From: Torymus aiolomorphi
Taxonomy: Eukaryota > Arthropoda > Insecta > Hymenoptera > Torymidae
Length of the DNA stretch: 64,000 nt
Reading direction: 5' to 3'
Assembly: GCA_036365515.1 (NCBI GenBank)
Contig: CM070873.1
Coordinates: 75,542,529 to 75,606,528 of the forward strand
Of the stretch, positions 36,895-48,800 are shown piece by piece. The notes beneath the pieces were generated by a model. It saw only the letters and a program-made list of their open reading frames with translations. It was not told the origin of the DNA and ran no database searches. The translations under genes were made by a program, and so were the position numbers. The stretch's first letter is position 1, and every line of letters begins with the position of its first letter.

Positions 36895-37008
36895 ACATTT
36901 ATATATATATATATATATGAATCAACTAATGCAAAAAGGGTTCCTTGATATATGAAAATTCCATACACTCAAGGTTCTTTTTTGCATGAACTGATTCATT
37001 ATAATATG
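36895..37008. repeat. (TA)n tract followed by an inverted repeat
   Basis: An AT dinucleotide run (36899-36917) precedes TGAATCAACTAATGCAAAAA. Its imperfect inverse TTTTTTGCATGAACTGATTCA ends near 37000, and CAAGG/CCTTG pair inside. Confidence 0.55.
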
Positions 37009-37075
37009 TGAAATAAACTAAAAACGTTGCATATGAAGAATTTAAAATCGTATACTCTCAATGCAAGTCCTGCAG

Positions 37076-37329
37076 CTAATCTCTAATAATTCTCTTTCTC
37101 AAAGATTTGAGCGACTGCGGCAGAAACGACCTGATGCAGCATCGCGCATCTCTGTATACGAGGGTAATCTGGTCTACGACGAGTTGGGTCTAACAAGCAC
37201 GGCCCAGAAAACAATCGCTGAAAGTTGCAGTATTGCCTTTCACTGTGGTGGCTCAGCGGTGAAACTTGTCGAATGGTGCCGTGTGCTATCCAAGATGAGA
37301 GCCATCGTAGTCGTCACCGAGCTGTTCAA
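37076..37329 (+). pseudogene. Orphan exon of a fatty acyl-CoA reductase-like gene
   Basis: An acceptor (TCCTGCAG, ending 37075) and a donor (AA|GTATGT at 37330) bound a 254-base exon. It reads RFERLRQKRPDA, VYEGNLVYDELGL, AESCSIAFHCGGS and MRAIVVVTELFK. These match the second segment of the NAD-binding domain of insect fatty acyl-CoA reductases, which reduce fatty acyl-CoA to alcohols at the ER or peroxisome. There the pattern is FxRLRxxRP, EGDL...LGL, NxxFHxAA and a GT-rich block. The GT-rich block is degenerate here. I find no exon with the upstream GxxGFLG nucleotide-binding loop and none downstream. An isolated exon in repeat DNA is best read as a gene fragment. Confidence 0.7.
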
Positions 37330-38160
37330 GTATGTATACATTTAAAAGAGTTCCTATGTGTGGCGGCCAGCTTACTTTTTGTCGACGTCTAAACAGCTGT
37401 TACATGTGCTTTTATATTGCAATCGAAATGATTAAACATCGTGTACATTTTCACTGTTATTATTTTGAGAAAGCGTATATTTTGATCAGCGATTAAGTAG
37501 CAAAATGGATTTTAAAGTTTATGAAAAAAGAACATCAATCTTTATCATAAAAGATAGATAATTTACGAATCTGCAGTGCTTTATGGTTAGTTATAATTAT
37601 TGTTTTTATGTAAGGTACTTATTTACAGTTACTACTACGAGACTGTAAAGAAGAGTTCAATACCTTTATATGAATAGACGTTTTACGTTTGCATATAGCT
37701 AATTTTATGAAACTATTTGGATTTCGCTATAGACCCGTTCTCCTTAGGTTTACATACTTAAAATTGAAGAAGAGTTAAATAAATCATAAAAACCGTATCG
37801 CTAGACTCTGTAATAGTATAGATCAAAATTTTGTTATGATACAATTGTTATTACACGTACTGTTACATGTGCTAAACCACTGTGACTTTTTCGGATTTTT
37901 GTTTCTTTACTTTCCAGAATTAATAACCATGATAATGGCACTTCTTAGAAGTTCTTTTCTTCGCACACCCTCGAGTAAAGTATTGTGTATATTCTCTGAC
38001 TTCAAGGAGCAAAATTGATGGATTTCCTCCAAGAAACTGCAACGCTCATGCGCGTTTCTCTACTTTGTTCCCGGTTGGCGCCGCCTGCGTGTAACTGCCC
38101 TCGCATTGCTCGGGTTTCAAATCACGCAGGCGGCACAAGTCAGAAAAGATATTGGGATTT
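37330..38160. other. Unannotated stretch downstream of the exon
   Basis: No continuing exon of the reductase is recognised. A GC-rich patch at 38075-38140 contains the inverted pair GCCGCCTGCGTG / CGCAGGCGGC. Confidence 0.35.
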
Positions 38161-38164
38161 AAAG

Positions 38165-38320
38165 TGTTATGGCCGAAACAAGGCAGTAACCCCCATCTAA
38201 AACATATGAGTGGGAAAAAGATGGACATACTGTCATGGACGAAGCAAGGCAGTAACCCCCATCTAAAACATTTGAGTGCGAAAAGAATGGGCATACTGTC
38301 ATGGACGAAGCAAAGCAGTA
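38165..38320. repeat. Minisatellite, about 68-bp unit
   Basis: GAAGCAAGGCAGTAACCCCC followed by ATCTAAAACAT and TGGACATAC/TGGGCATAC recurs twice in full, with a partial third copy near 38305. Confidence 0.75.
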
Positions 38321-38515
38321 AATGCACTTCCCCACCAAACAACGGTGTCCACTTTTTGGTCTGCCATGATACTTTAAGGAGGTCAGACACCTTTAAAATT
38401 TTCTTTATGAAATGACCCGTAAAAAATAAATTTCAATAATTAGAAATATATAATTTTAATAATTAGACCCAAAAAAATGTTTTTATTGATTTTACCCAAA
38501 GATATGGCCATTTCC

Positions 38516-38792
38516 AAATTTTGGCTCTGCCATCGACTCCAGGTCCAGGAACTGCATATATTTTGATGGGGCAGGTCCTAAAATCTTGGTACTTTATTAA
38601 GAGTTGTATGTATATATCAAATTTATTTGAGTAAATAATTTTTAACCGGAAAAAAATTATTTACTCAAATAAATTGGATACATACAACTCTTCAGTCAAT
38701 AGTCATATAAAATACCAAGATTTTAGAACCTGTTCCATCAAAATATATGCAGTTCCTGGATCTGGAGTCGACGGCAGAGTCCAAAATTTTAC
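38516..38792. mobile_element. Near-perfect palindrome, about 277 bp
   Basis: The left arm with TTGGCTCTGCCATCGACTCC is mirrored by GGAGTCGACGGCAGAGTCCA. The arms meet at about 38650 in ATTTACTCAAATAAATT-type sequence. No coding capacity. Confidence 0.75.
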
Positions 38793-40831
38793 ATTATGTA
38801 GAAAACAGCTTTAAAGATAAAATTACTAAAATACATCTTTATTTCTTCTGCGACACCTTCTCTGCCCTGAAATATAAGAAAGTATTGTTTTTAGCTTAAA
38901 ATCTTTTATATTTGGAACAAATATTCTGATACCTCAGTAACCGATCCTTCAGGCTGGTAAGCTATGGACACACGTAGCAGCAACAGCCATAGCCACATCA
39001 GTCAGTTCACCATTGTTTAGTGGTCAAACATAAACTTCCTTTGTTGCTTTTGTATCCACGTTTTTAATAAAGTTTTTCACACATACTAGGTAATTATATA
39101 CTGAGGTAAATATAGAATGTGTTGAGAAATCCAAAATCCTTGATGCATGTTATGAAGCCAGTATCGCTTTAGCCAAATACTTAAAAAAATGTTTGTAGCA
39201 GCAACACTCCTATTGATCTTCTTTTAAGGTGTGATAGGGTGAACTGTTTTACTTCTCCTTCATTATTCTTTTTCACATAAAACATTATTACTTAATAAAG
39301 AGAATACGACGCAATAGCATACCTTTCGCTTCCTTTCAAAATTGATTTGAATCTGTACACTAAATGTTTTTTGTCAGAGTCAATATAGACTTAATTTTTC
39401 TTTAATATCGATCCCTGCTATTTTAAGTATAAAGTTCCCAATAAAAGTTCAAGTACTAAAAAGCTATTTCTAAAACTTTAATTCAACTCGCACTGCACAC
39501 TTGTATTACACTTTTAATAACTTTTCTCATAAACCTTCACATCTTATACACTAAATGTTTACTCCAAAATCCGTTCATGAAAGCAAAAAATAAAAACTAA
39601 GAACAACACTTTGTATAAAGGAGCTGTTGATATCACCGGGGTTATATGAATATGAAATGACAGCTGTGCATGTTTACACTGATGCTTGCACTGACATTTA
39701 TATACCTAATAAGGATTACAATAAAGGAGTGAGTGTCTGATGATAAGTCAGTTTATTACGTTGCCAACTTAACTGCTATAAGTTTTAAATTCAAATGTTT
39801 TATTTTTGTCAAAAATCCCGCCCATAAATTATATTATTTATTTTTTATCTCTATATTAATAGTTAAAATATTATTCTTGGATTTTTTAAATATATATAGA
39901 TATGTAAAGTGAGAATTTTGAATATATTAAGAACAGAGAAATGAAAAAAAAAATTAGTAGAAATCAATTTACGATTATATAAATACGCTATACAAGGGAA
40001 AAAATGTAATTTGAACAAAGAGCAAATGAAAGGAGTTATCAGTGTTTTGTGTACATTCTAAAAACAAAAATAGATAAAACAAATTGGGATATATTCTACA
40101 AGTATTTTTTTAGTGGAATATGTAAAAAAAATTAAATCCTAACAAAAAAACGAGCATAGAAGTCGCTGCTCTCGGGTGGGAGTCAATAGCCTATTTTATT
40201 CCCATGGTTCATAATATACTACTAGCGGTAGTTACCTCGCTTACTAATACTCGCTCGGTTAATGGTTCTACTTTCATGATCCTTTTTATAAAGTAATTCT
40301 TAAAATAGTAAAAAATATTGTTGGTAAAGAACTTTTTTATTAAAATATGTGTATTGGTAAATAAGTTGTTAAGTCTCGAAATTTGAGCATAATACTTTTA
40401 TAATTTTAATGGATTAATTATGATGGTTCTTTACCTTTTTCTCAATGTAAGTTCTCCAAAATGAAATAAACCTAGATTTTTAAGGGGACACCGAAGTCAG
40501 GTCAGTTAGTTTTTCAAAGTTCTCTCTTCGAATAATTAACTAATTGGACTGAAAATTCGGGAGAATGCTTAAAATTTATATACAAAGCTCGCTCTAGTCT
40601 TGAAATTTAAAAAATTATTATCTTTCAATTTCGTAATTTATAGGTTATGTTACCCGCGTAAGTATTTCAAGGTTTTCTCAACAATTAATTGATCGTTTGA
40701 TTTACGATTTTGAGAATTAATAAAACATTAATATCAAAAGCGCGCACATGTCTCCAAAATCCCAAAAGATAAGAAAGTTTTAATTTATATAACAAAAACG
40801 CGTTATACTGGATAAAGCGTCACCTTCCATT
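38793..40831. other. AT-rich stretch without recognised genes
   Basis: About 2 kb with no coding signal. Near 40206 the phrase TTCATAATATACTACTAGCG resembles MITE ends seen elsewhere. Near 40482 AAGGGGACACCGAAGTCA resembles the terminal wording of the 40832-41360 element. Confidence 0.4.
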
Positions 40832-41360
40832 TAAAATACATTTACTTCGGCGTCCCCTAGTTGTGTTGTATTTATTTAAACGAGATAAAAATGGTCAAGT
40901 GATTTAGGCTCGTAAAGGCCCTTACAAAATGTTTCGAATACGACTTTCTCCCTTTGTCGGCCGGAATGAGACGGAATACGTGACTGGGTTTGCATGAAGA
41001 TTCTATTAGTTCATAAATTCTCTTATTGTCGACTTGGAGTGAGACGAAGTCCGCGATTTGGTTTGCGCGGTGACTAACTTGCAGGTGGTCGCTCGTTGCC
41101 TTTCATTACGTAAAATTTTTTAAATATGTCTTATAATATATAAATACAATATTTTATAAAAGATTACTTTAACCTAACAGTAACAAGTGGGTCATTTTTC
41201 ACGCATTTGAAAAAGCTGATTACGAGTGCCATCGGTTGCGAAAATCGCATTCGAAACATTTTGTAAGGGCCTTTACGAGCCTAAATTACTTGACCATTTT
41301 TATCTTGTTTAAATAAATACAACGCAACTATTAAGGGAACGCCGAAGTCAATGTATTTTA
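40832..41360. mobile_element. Inverted-repeat element, arms about 107 bp
   Basis: TAAAATACATTTACTTCGGC at the left is mirrored by GCCGAAGTCAATGTATTTTA at the right. Matching continues through AAATACAAC, GGTCAAGT, GGCTCGTAAAGGCCCTTAC and ATGTTTCGAA. The loop has two related GAGTGAGACG / GAATGAGACG phrases. Non-coding. Confidence 0.7.
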
Positions 41361-41725
41361 AACCCTCCCTCTCTTCCCCCGCCCCCTCTCGCCCTCTATT
41401 TCTTCCCGTCTCTCTCTTTCTTCCTCTCACCCTCTCTCTCAATATCTGTAAAACTCTGTACCAAAAACTTTAATGAGAGCTTTAATATTTTTGTAATACA
41501 ATTAACACGTTTTAAAAAAAAAAATAATTTTTTAACTACGTTTTAACAACACAATTTTTGTCTAGACCTTTTATTTCTTCGAATCTCATCTATTCATTCA
41601 ATAAGCACTCTCTGCAAATGGTAATAATTTTTTTCGTGACTGTACCAATAATAATATTGTTAATATAAACCTTTCTACGAAAGTATAAAATAAGGCAAGT
41701 ATAAACGTTTTTTCTGTATAATCTA

Positions 41726-42825
41726 CACTGACAGAAAAACCCGGGGAAAAATTCCTATGTTGCTCTTGGAAGTTGCCCACAACTGCTTAAAATCGAAAAA
41801 TTTACTATCTTTTATATGAAAAAGTCCAATGTCACAAGTAAAACTTCCTATGCCAGCATAGTAAAAATTAACACGTGGCTAATGGAACTTTATCTTTTGT
41901 ACATTTTCCCAGGCTAGCATGGTAAAAATTGAGAGAGTTTTAGAATAAGAATTCACACGTTCAATCGTAAACAGCCCGCGAGTGCACGAAAAGTTGACCT
42001 CTTCAATGTCAAAATAGGAAAGATTCAGACAGATACATGTCAACAAACTCAATCCACCTTGGCAACATCGAGACAAAACACAAACGCTAAACGCAACAAC
42101 TGAATGTGCCGTTCTAATCCAATATACTTGTTTTTATTTATTTTTTTTATTTTTTATGATGAGACAATTTTTAAAATAATTGTTTATTTGTAATATTTTT
42201 AAGGAAGGTTGTGAAAAACTATTATATCGAAAATACAAATTCATTAATAAATAAATGAGCTTGTTTAATTTAAGGTATTGGTAATATTTATAAAATGTTA
42301 AACAATATTCTTAATATATAACATTTGTAATAAATTACGCTAAAATAGAGAATAGTATTATTCGAGTTAAAGCATAATTTGTTATAAAATTAGCTCGCAT
42401 ATCTTACGTTTGGGGATATACAAGTTCCAAAATTTTGTAGGACATATGTCTTTATAGGTAAGTGGTTAGCGCTCCCGACTACCGTGCCAAGGGTTCCAGG
42501 TTCGAGTCTCGATGTCGTCAAAAATTTTTAATTTATTTAATAAATTTTCTTTAATCATGTTTAATTCAAAAATAACTTCTGTATTGTCTAAATATAATAA
42601 TTATGTGTCTGATACTCGCTCCTCCCCCACTCCTAAAAAAAAGATGAAATAATTTTTTTCGCTCTTTAAAATCAGTTATAAAAAAATTCCCATGTTAGAC
42701 TTGGAATTTTTCCTACGTGTATTGCAAATTCTGCTAAAAATCCGACATATGGTCGAGTTACGATTCCAACATGGTAATTTTTACACGACAACATAAGAAT
42801 TTTTACCAGATTTTTTCTGTCAGTG
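41726..42825. mobile_element. 1.1-kb TA-flanked element with CACTGACAGAAAAA ends
   Basis: CACTGACAGAAAAA at the left is mirrored by TTTTTCTGTCAGTG at the right. TA is duplicated at 41724-41725 and 42826-42827. The uninterrupted sequence survives in the family B paralog at about 9460-9480 (TCTGTATAATCTATAAAAT), so the insertion site is confirmed inside the window. There is no transposase, so the element is non-autonomous Tc1-mariner type. A tRNA-like stretch lies inside. Confidence 0.88.
42440..42520 (+). ncRNA. tRNA-derived (SINE-like) relic
   Basis: AAGTGGTTAGCGCTCC resembles an RNA polymerase III A box, and GGTTCGAGTCTC a B box, 40 bases apart. GACAT and ATGTC could form part of an acceptor stem. 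The TPsiC stem does not pair well and the anticodon stem is poor, so it is not a functional tRNA gene. It may be a SINE head or tRNA pseudogene carried in the transposon. Confidence 0.45.
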
Positions 42826-43426
42826 TATAAAATAATAATATTTATGATTTTTTAAAAGAAATCAAGTAAATACCAGTGAAAAAGTCTTTTACTTCTTTGA
42901 GACATTGTATGCTGAACAAATTATATGTAAGTAAGTACATTCAAATTGTTCACTGCAAATTAAACAAATAAAAGTTATGTAATCAATTATCGGTAGTCAA
43001 GTAATGCAAGCAACTCTCGGAAACAACTGTATGACTGTTCTCAAAAATGTATTAAAATTTGTTCATCCTTCTATACAAATTAAACACAAGAAAGTACTGA
43101 AATCAATTTATTGTAGTCAAGTACCCATAAGTTAACTTGATTGAATAATACAACTTTTCGTAACTACTTAAAAATATTCAGTCAGCGGGCATAAAGTACT
43201 ACTTAACGCCCAAGAGGCGTAATATAAGATAGCTCCTATACTCCTACAAAACTTTAGCATAGAACCTACGCACTTTACGTCCGTGTGGGCAAAAATTTTT
43301 TCAATTATATAATATGTAAGTGCATTCAAATTGTTCATTGTAAATCAAACAAACAAAAGTTGTGAAATCAATTACCGATAGTCAAGTAATGCAAACAACT
43401 CTCCGAAACAACTGTACACTCTAAAT

Positions 43427-43860
43427 CTAAAAGAATAAAAATTGACGCAAAAAAGTAGAAACATGGTAGTTTACTCTTTTGTAAAAGAATAAAATCATAG
43501 TATTACTCTTTGTAAAGAGTAATTACTGATCTTTACTCTTTTACAAAGGAGAAACTTTTAACTTTATACTTTTAAAAAGTAGAAAACATAATTTACTCAT
43601 TAGAAAAGAGTAAATATATAATTTTACTCTTTTCTAAAAGAGTAATCTTGAAGATTTCTACTTTATAAAAGTATAAAAATTATCCCTGTCAACCAAAAAG
43701 AGTAAATGATTGATTTTACTCTTTCCCAAAAGAGTAAAAAAGCGAATTTCTCCTTTATGAAAGTACAGCTTCCAGTAAAAGAGTGAATTCATCATTTTAC
43801 ACATTTGAACACGTGAGTGCCATTGAAAAAGATCGCAGTTCCAAAATTTTCTCTGTGTGA
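43427..43860. mobile_element. Palindrome-rich element with AAAGAGTAAA motif
   Basis: TTTACTCTTT and AAAGAGTAAA words occur about ten times in both orientations, for example at 43498-43514 and 43621-43643. It begins CACTCTAAATC after TA and ends near TTTCTCTGTGTGA. It interrupts a family B unit (CGGAAACAACTGTA...). Ends are only roughly placed. Confidence 0.5.
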
Positions 43861-44410
43861 AAGTAAATCGTGGCTGAAAATGAATAATTGGTTATGAAAT
43901 TAGTAGATAATTAATGTTAATATCAAATGAATAAAAATAAACATGCTTTTTTCTATGAATAGTATATGAAGAAACTAGGGAGGTAAAGAGTTGGCCAGTC
44001 CAGAGCACGTGTAAATTGCCACCTGAGCCGAAAGCGGGGACCCTTGTGCGCCCGCTACTCTAAAATTTCGTGAAATCACAAAAATTAAACTTAATCCTCT
44101 ATACATTTGTGAATGCATGTTTTTTATGACTTTTTTTATTCAGAGATAAATCCAGTATACTATTTTTATTTAAAAATGAACATCTTGTCTTTCGCACAAA
44201 ATTGTGGCGGAATTATGATTATTTTTAACAAGTTTTTGCTTTCTCAAAGAGAAAGCTTTGTAACGGTGAAATTTTTCGATTCTCAGATTTCGATAATTTT
44301 CTATATTTCCGAGCTCCCTAAGTCGAAATATGCGTTTTCTGGAAAATGTCTGTGTGTATGTATGTATGTGTGTGTGTGTGTATGGATGTGTGTATGTGTA
44401 TGTATGTGTT
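43861..44410. other. Non-coding stretch with family A/MITE-like fragments
   Basis: 43990-44030 (GGCCAGTCCAGAGCACGTGT) resembles the hairpin MITE at 5071-5207. Around 44230-44350 are a CTTTCTCAAAGAGAAAGCTT hairpin and a TATG/TGTG tract, in an order similar to a family A terminus (hairpin, then about 100 bp, then the dinucleotide tract). This is probably a diverged relative of that family. Confidence 0.4.
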
Positions 44411-46350
44411 TGCCCAAGTAAAAAAGTTATGTATAAATTATATCTAAACTATAATGTATAAAAATGGAGTGATATAATCTATACATAATTTATGTATAAA
44501 CTGTATTAACGGCTTTTGTATATTTTTTTATATAATTTTTATACCTAATCTATGTGTAAATTTTATATGACTACCCAAGTAAAAAAATGATGTATGAATT
44601 ATATATAAATTATGTATAGACTATTATACATAGAAATGGAGTGATATAGTATATATATAGTCTATACATAATTTATACATAATTCATACATCATTGTTAT
44701 ACCTTATTTTTACATAAATTATATATGTTTCACAAACATATTTTATTGAAAAACTAATATATACCATATATTTTTGAAAGCTTTATTAAATATAATTACA
44801 TCAATATTTTTTTTTGTGCAGAATAAATTGACTTTTATACTTTAAAAACAGAGCTGCAAGTGCTGAAATAAACTGCTCATGGAAACAAAGGATACATGTT
44901 AGATAGAAATCAATCCCAGGACCAGCACTCACAGCTACGAAATGGCAAGTATATGTCCAGCTTTTTTGTGGTTTTTTGATATTTGTGGTTTAACTATCGA
45001 TTTCAGAGCTTTCTCGAGCAGCCCCTAGAAATTTAAAAAGTCCCCAAAGTATCTGGTCTTAATAGAATACTAAAAACTTAAGAGCGCTCACTAGAATTGA
45101 TTTTTATTAACTTTTTATTTTACAGATTTGAAAGATTTAAGCGAACTAATTTTAGTCTTTTTATAAATTTAATTCATAGATGGGTTCGAAAATAAAAATA
45201 CAATTGCGGTTTTACCTTTTTCAATTGAATTAAATTTAATGCATCGAGGTACTTATCTGAGATTTTAACTTCGAAGACTGCACTTGACTTTGGTATGAAG
45301 CAATGACGTCCCTCTCGCCCTCGATACCTCCTTGTTGGCGCTTAAAATCAATGATCAACTCATTGCAGCAATGAGCAGATTGAACTCTTCATAATCCATG
45401 GGCGCCTCAAACGTTAGAAATCACCTTAATATGACGTAAACGTTTCGTGATGCAGTGGCGCGATATGCGTAGACTAACTGTCACGCCTAGGTTAGATATG
45501 CCTGAAGTTGGTTGGTTTGTTTATTACTTCCAGTAAACAAATCAATGTCAGACACCTTTAACCTGCGCATGATAGTATACGCATAGCGCGTCGCTGCATC
45601 ACGAAAAATTTGCGTCGTATTAAGATGATTTCTATAACGTTTGAGGTACCCATGGATTATAAAGAGTTCAATCTGCAATTATTTGATCATTGGTTTTGAG
45701 TTGCCAACGTATAGGTATCGAGGTCGAGAAGGACGACATTGCTTCATACCAAAGGCGAGTGCAGTCTTCGAAGTTAAAAACTCAGATAAGTACCTCGATG
45801 CATTAAATTTAATTCAATTGAAAAAGCTAAAATCGCATTTGTATTATCATTTATCTATCAATTAAATTTATAAAATGATTAAAATTAGTTGGCTTAAATC
45901 TTTTAAATCTGTAAAACAAAAAGTTAATAAAAATCTCTCAACATGTATTTTGATCAATCAATACTAGTGAGAGCTCTTAAGTTTTTAGTATTTTATTAAG
46001 ACCAGATACTTTGTACATTTTTCAAATTTCTAGGGGCTTCTACGAATATCAAGAAACCACAAAAAAGTTGGACATACTTGATATTTCGTAACTGTCCTGG
46101 GATTGATTTCTATCTAACATGTGTCCTTGGTTTCAATGAGCAGTTTATTTTAGCACTTGCAGCCCTGTTTTTAAAGTATAAAATTCAATTTATTCTCTAG
46201 AAAAAAATGTTTATATTTAATAAAGCTTTTAAAAATATATGATATATATTATTTTTTCAATAAATTATGCTTGTGCAACATATATAATTTATGCAAAGAT
46301 TAGATATAAAAATGATGTATGAATTATGTATAAATTATGTATAGACTATA
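44411..46350. mobile_element. Palindromic repeat family C, first part
   Basis: Arms of about 0.9 kb run from about 44572 to 45490 and, inverted, from about 45530 to 46350. Landmarks are ATAGAAATGGAGTGATATAG, AAATCAATCCCAGGACCAG / CTGTCCTGGGATTGATTTC, ACCTCGATGCATTAAATTT and CGTGATGCAG(T/C)G. The terminal CCCAAGTAAAAAA occurs twice at the left (44411 and 44573). The right arm is cut at 46350 by the foldback element and resumes at 49787. No coding capacity. Confidence 0.75.
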
Positions 46351-47369
46351 TCGACGCCTCCTGTTCATATAATTCTAACTCACGGAAGAGTGCAACATAA
46401 TTCTAACTCAAAATTCTATGCAAGATAATTCCAACTCGAAATTTCGTGCAATATAATTCTAACCCGCAACTCATGTATTAAAATTCCAATTCGGGCCAAT
46501 ACAATATGATTCCTATTCAAACTCACAGTGCAATATGATGCTAACTCGTGCGGCAAAACAATATAAATCTAATTCAAATAATCCTGGACATTATTTCTTA
46601 TGACAAACAATTCTGTACTCAAGCACTTCTAATAACACGGGAGAGAAATAGTAGTACCTTATTTATCAATTAATCTGATGTTTTACATATATTGATATCC
46701 ATACATAATCATGAAATGGAGGCATAAACGCAAAAAACACGATTTTTCACAGAAAATAAGGGTTACTAATTAAACAAGCTTTACTCAAACATAAATAAAC
46801 CACCTATAAAAGTTGAAATAGATTGGGTGCACGAGGAAACGGGCTCTCGAAAACAAGCTTCTTACGCGTGCTTATATTCAAAGCGAAATTACTGGTCAAA
46901 TTAAAAGTAGCTTAAGCCTACCAAATTTTTTTATCAAATGACTAGTAAATTTTTATATATAGTAGTACAATATCATGTATTATATATGAACCTATTATAT
47001 GTTATGATACATAAAAATAACCACAATACATGCGATATATATGCGTGTAAAAAAGCACGATTTGCGGTTTTTATGAAATTAAATTTTAATTTTTCTGGTG
47101 ACTTGATATTTTCTTTACAGAAAAAGATTTCGCAGCTCAAATGCTATACTCTCTAGGTGGTTTTATGAACAAATTATCGATTTTCATTAAATGACGAGGA
47201 AAAAAGGAAAAATGCTTTTTTGTCCATAAGAGCCTATCGAGGGGGCATAGTAAGCACTTCAATGTGCACAAAAAATACTCTTAAAATAATCTCTTGTACG
47301 CTAATGTACTCTCTTATACTCTCTTGTGCTCCCGTTACTCCCTTAAAAGAAGAAAATATAGAGAGTATA

Positions 47370-47470
47370 AAGAGTACATATAAAAATACAAAGAGTACAT
47401 ACAAGAGTACAAAGAGTATTAAGAGTACATACAAAAGTACAAAGAGTACATATAAGAGTACAAAGAGTAT
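47370..47470. repeat. Short tandem repeat in the foldback arm
   Basis: About five copies of AAGAGTACATA(C/T)AA(A/G)AGTAC-type units. The mirrored copies are at about 48820-48900. Confidence 0.7.
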
Positions 47471-47485
47471 ATTACGTAAAAGTGC

Positions 47486-48000
47486 AACACGATTATTTAA
47501 ATAATTTTAAACCCAAGCAGCAGGGGGATACGAGGTCCACGCATTTTAGGAAATTACGTCGAATTACAACAATCAGCAATACGATCATTTAAATAAGTTT
47601 TAAACCTAAGTAGCCGGGGGATAAGAGGTCCACACATATTAGGGAATAGCGTAGAAGTGCAACAATAAGCTAAACTATTATTTAAATAATTTTTAAACCC
47701 AAGCAGACGGTGGATAAGAGGTCCACGGATATTAGGGAATTACATGGTAGTGCAACAATCAGCAAAATACGATTATTTAAATAATTTTTAAACCCAAGTA
47801 GGCGAGGGATACGAGGTCCACTCATGTAAGGGAATTACATAGACGTACAACAATAAGCAAGACAATTATTTGAATAATTTTGAAACCCAAGTAGACGGGG
47901 GATACGAGGTCCACGCGTATATGAGAATTACTTAGACGTGTAATGCGATTATTTAAATAATTTTTAAACGCAAGTAGCCGGGGGATAGGAGATCGTTTTT
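47486..48000 (+). repeat. Tandem array, about 92-bp unit, left half
   Basis: Six copies start with GATTATTTAAATAATTTT, followed by AAACCCAAG(C/T)AG, GGGGGATA(C/A)GAGGTCCACG and a TTAGGGAATTAC block. Starts are near 47491, 47583, 47675, 47768, 47862 and 47947. Confidence 0.85.
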
Positions 48001-48019
48001 GTACGTTTTTGTAATTCCC

Positions 48020-48800
48020 TTTCATGCGTGGACCTCATATCCCCCGTCTACTTTGGTTTAAAAATTATTTGAATAATTGTTTTGCTTATTGTTTTACTTC
48101 TAGGCTATTCCCGAATATGCATGGAACTCTTATCTCCCGGTGACGTAGGTTTAAAAATTATTTAAATAATCGTATTACTGATTGTTGTACTTCGACGTAA
48201 TTCCCTAATATGCGTGAGCCTTTTATCCCCTGCCTACTTGGGTTTAAAAATTATTTAAATAATTGTTTTACATATTGTTGCACGTCTACATAATTTCCAC
48301 ATATGCGTGGACCTCGTATCCCCCGACTACTTGGGTTTAAAAATTATTTAAATAATCAATATACGCGTGGACCTCGTATCCCCCGGCTGCTTGGGCTTAA
48401 AAATTATTTAAATTATTTTCTTGCTTACTGTTGTACGTCTACACGGAAAAAAAGTAAATTCTACTTTTTACAAGTTTATTTTACTTTTATAAGTATCAAT
48501 AGAAACTGCTTTTAAAAAACGTACAATTCACTTTTTAGTAAGTTTACTTTTAAAATTAAAAAAAAAGTGAATTCTACTTTTTTTAAAGCAGTTTCTACTT
48601 TTTCCTTACCTAGTTGATTTAACTTCTGCAAAACAGCCAGATTTACTTTTTTTTCCGTGTACGTAATTTCCTAACATGCGTGGACCTCGTATCTCCCAGG
48701 TGCTTGGGTTTAAAAATTATTTAAATAATCGTTTTTTTGCATTTCTACGTTGTTCCCTAATATGCGTGGACCTCGTATCCCCCGGCTACTTAGGTTTAAA
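48020..48800 (-). repeat. Tandem array, about 92-bp unit, right half (inverted)
   Basis: The same unit in reverse orientation, about seven copies, recognisable by GCGTGGACCTCGTATCCCCC. It is interrupted by a MITE at 48442-48659. Confidence 0.85.
48442..48659. mobile_element. 218-bp TA-flanked MITE, CACGGAAAAA ends
   Basis: CACGGAAAAAAAGTAAAT at the left is mirrored by ATTTACTTTTTTTTCCGTG at the right, with TA on each side (48440-48441 and 48660-48661). It interrupts one unit of the tandem array. The uninterrupted wording (CACGTCTACATAATTTCC) survives in a neighbouring unit at about 48283, so the insertion is confirmed. Confidence 0.88.

Larger units (their letters stand above)
41365..43425 (+). 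repeat. Family B copy, interrupted by a TA-flanked element
   Basis: A CT-rich stretch (41365-41450) is followed by CAAAAACTT(T/G)AATGAG and the GCACTCTCTGCAAATGGTAA region, parallel to 8690-9200. The copy is interrupted at 41724. It resumes at 42828 with AAAATAATAATATTTATGAT and continues with the unit seen at 9534-9760. Part of the 9824-11165 element's terminal region follows (about 43150-43310), then another B unit to 43425. Confidence 0.75.

Noticed and set aside
42440..42520. Functional tRNA gene
   Set aside because: A-box and B-box words are present but the TPsiC and anticodon stems do not pair properly.
46938..47156. 72-codon frame conserved in both arms of the foldback element
   Set aside because: The conservation is explained by near-identity of the whole inverted arms. 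The sequence has no protein-like features.
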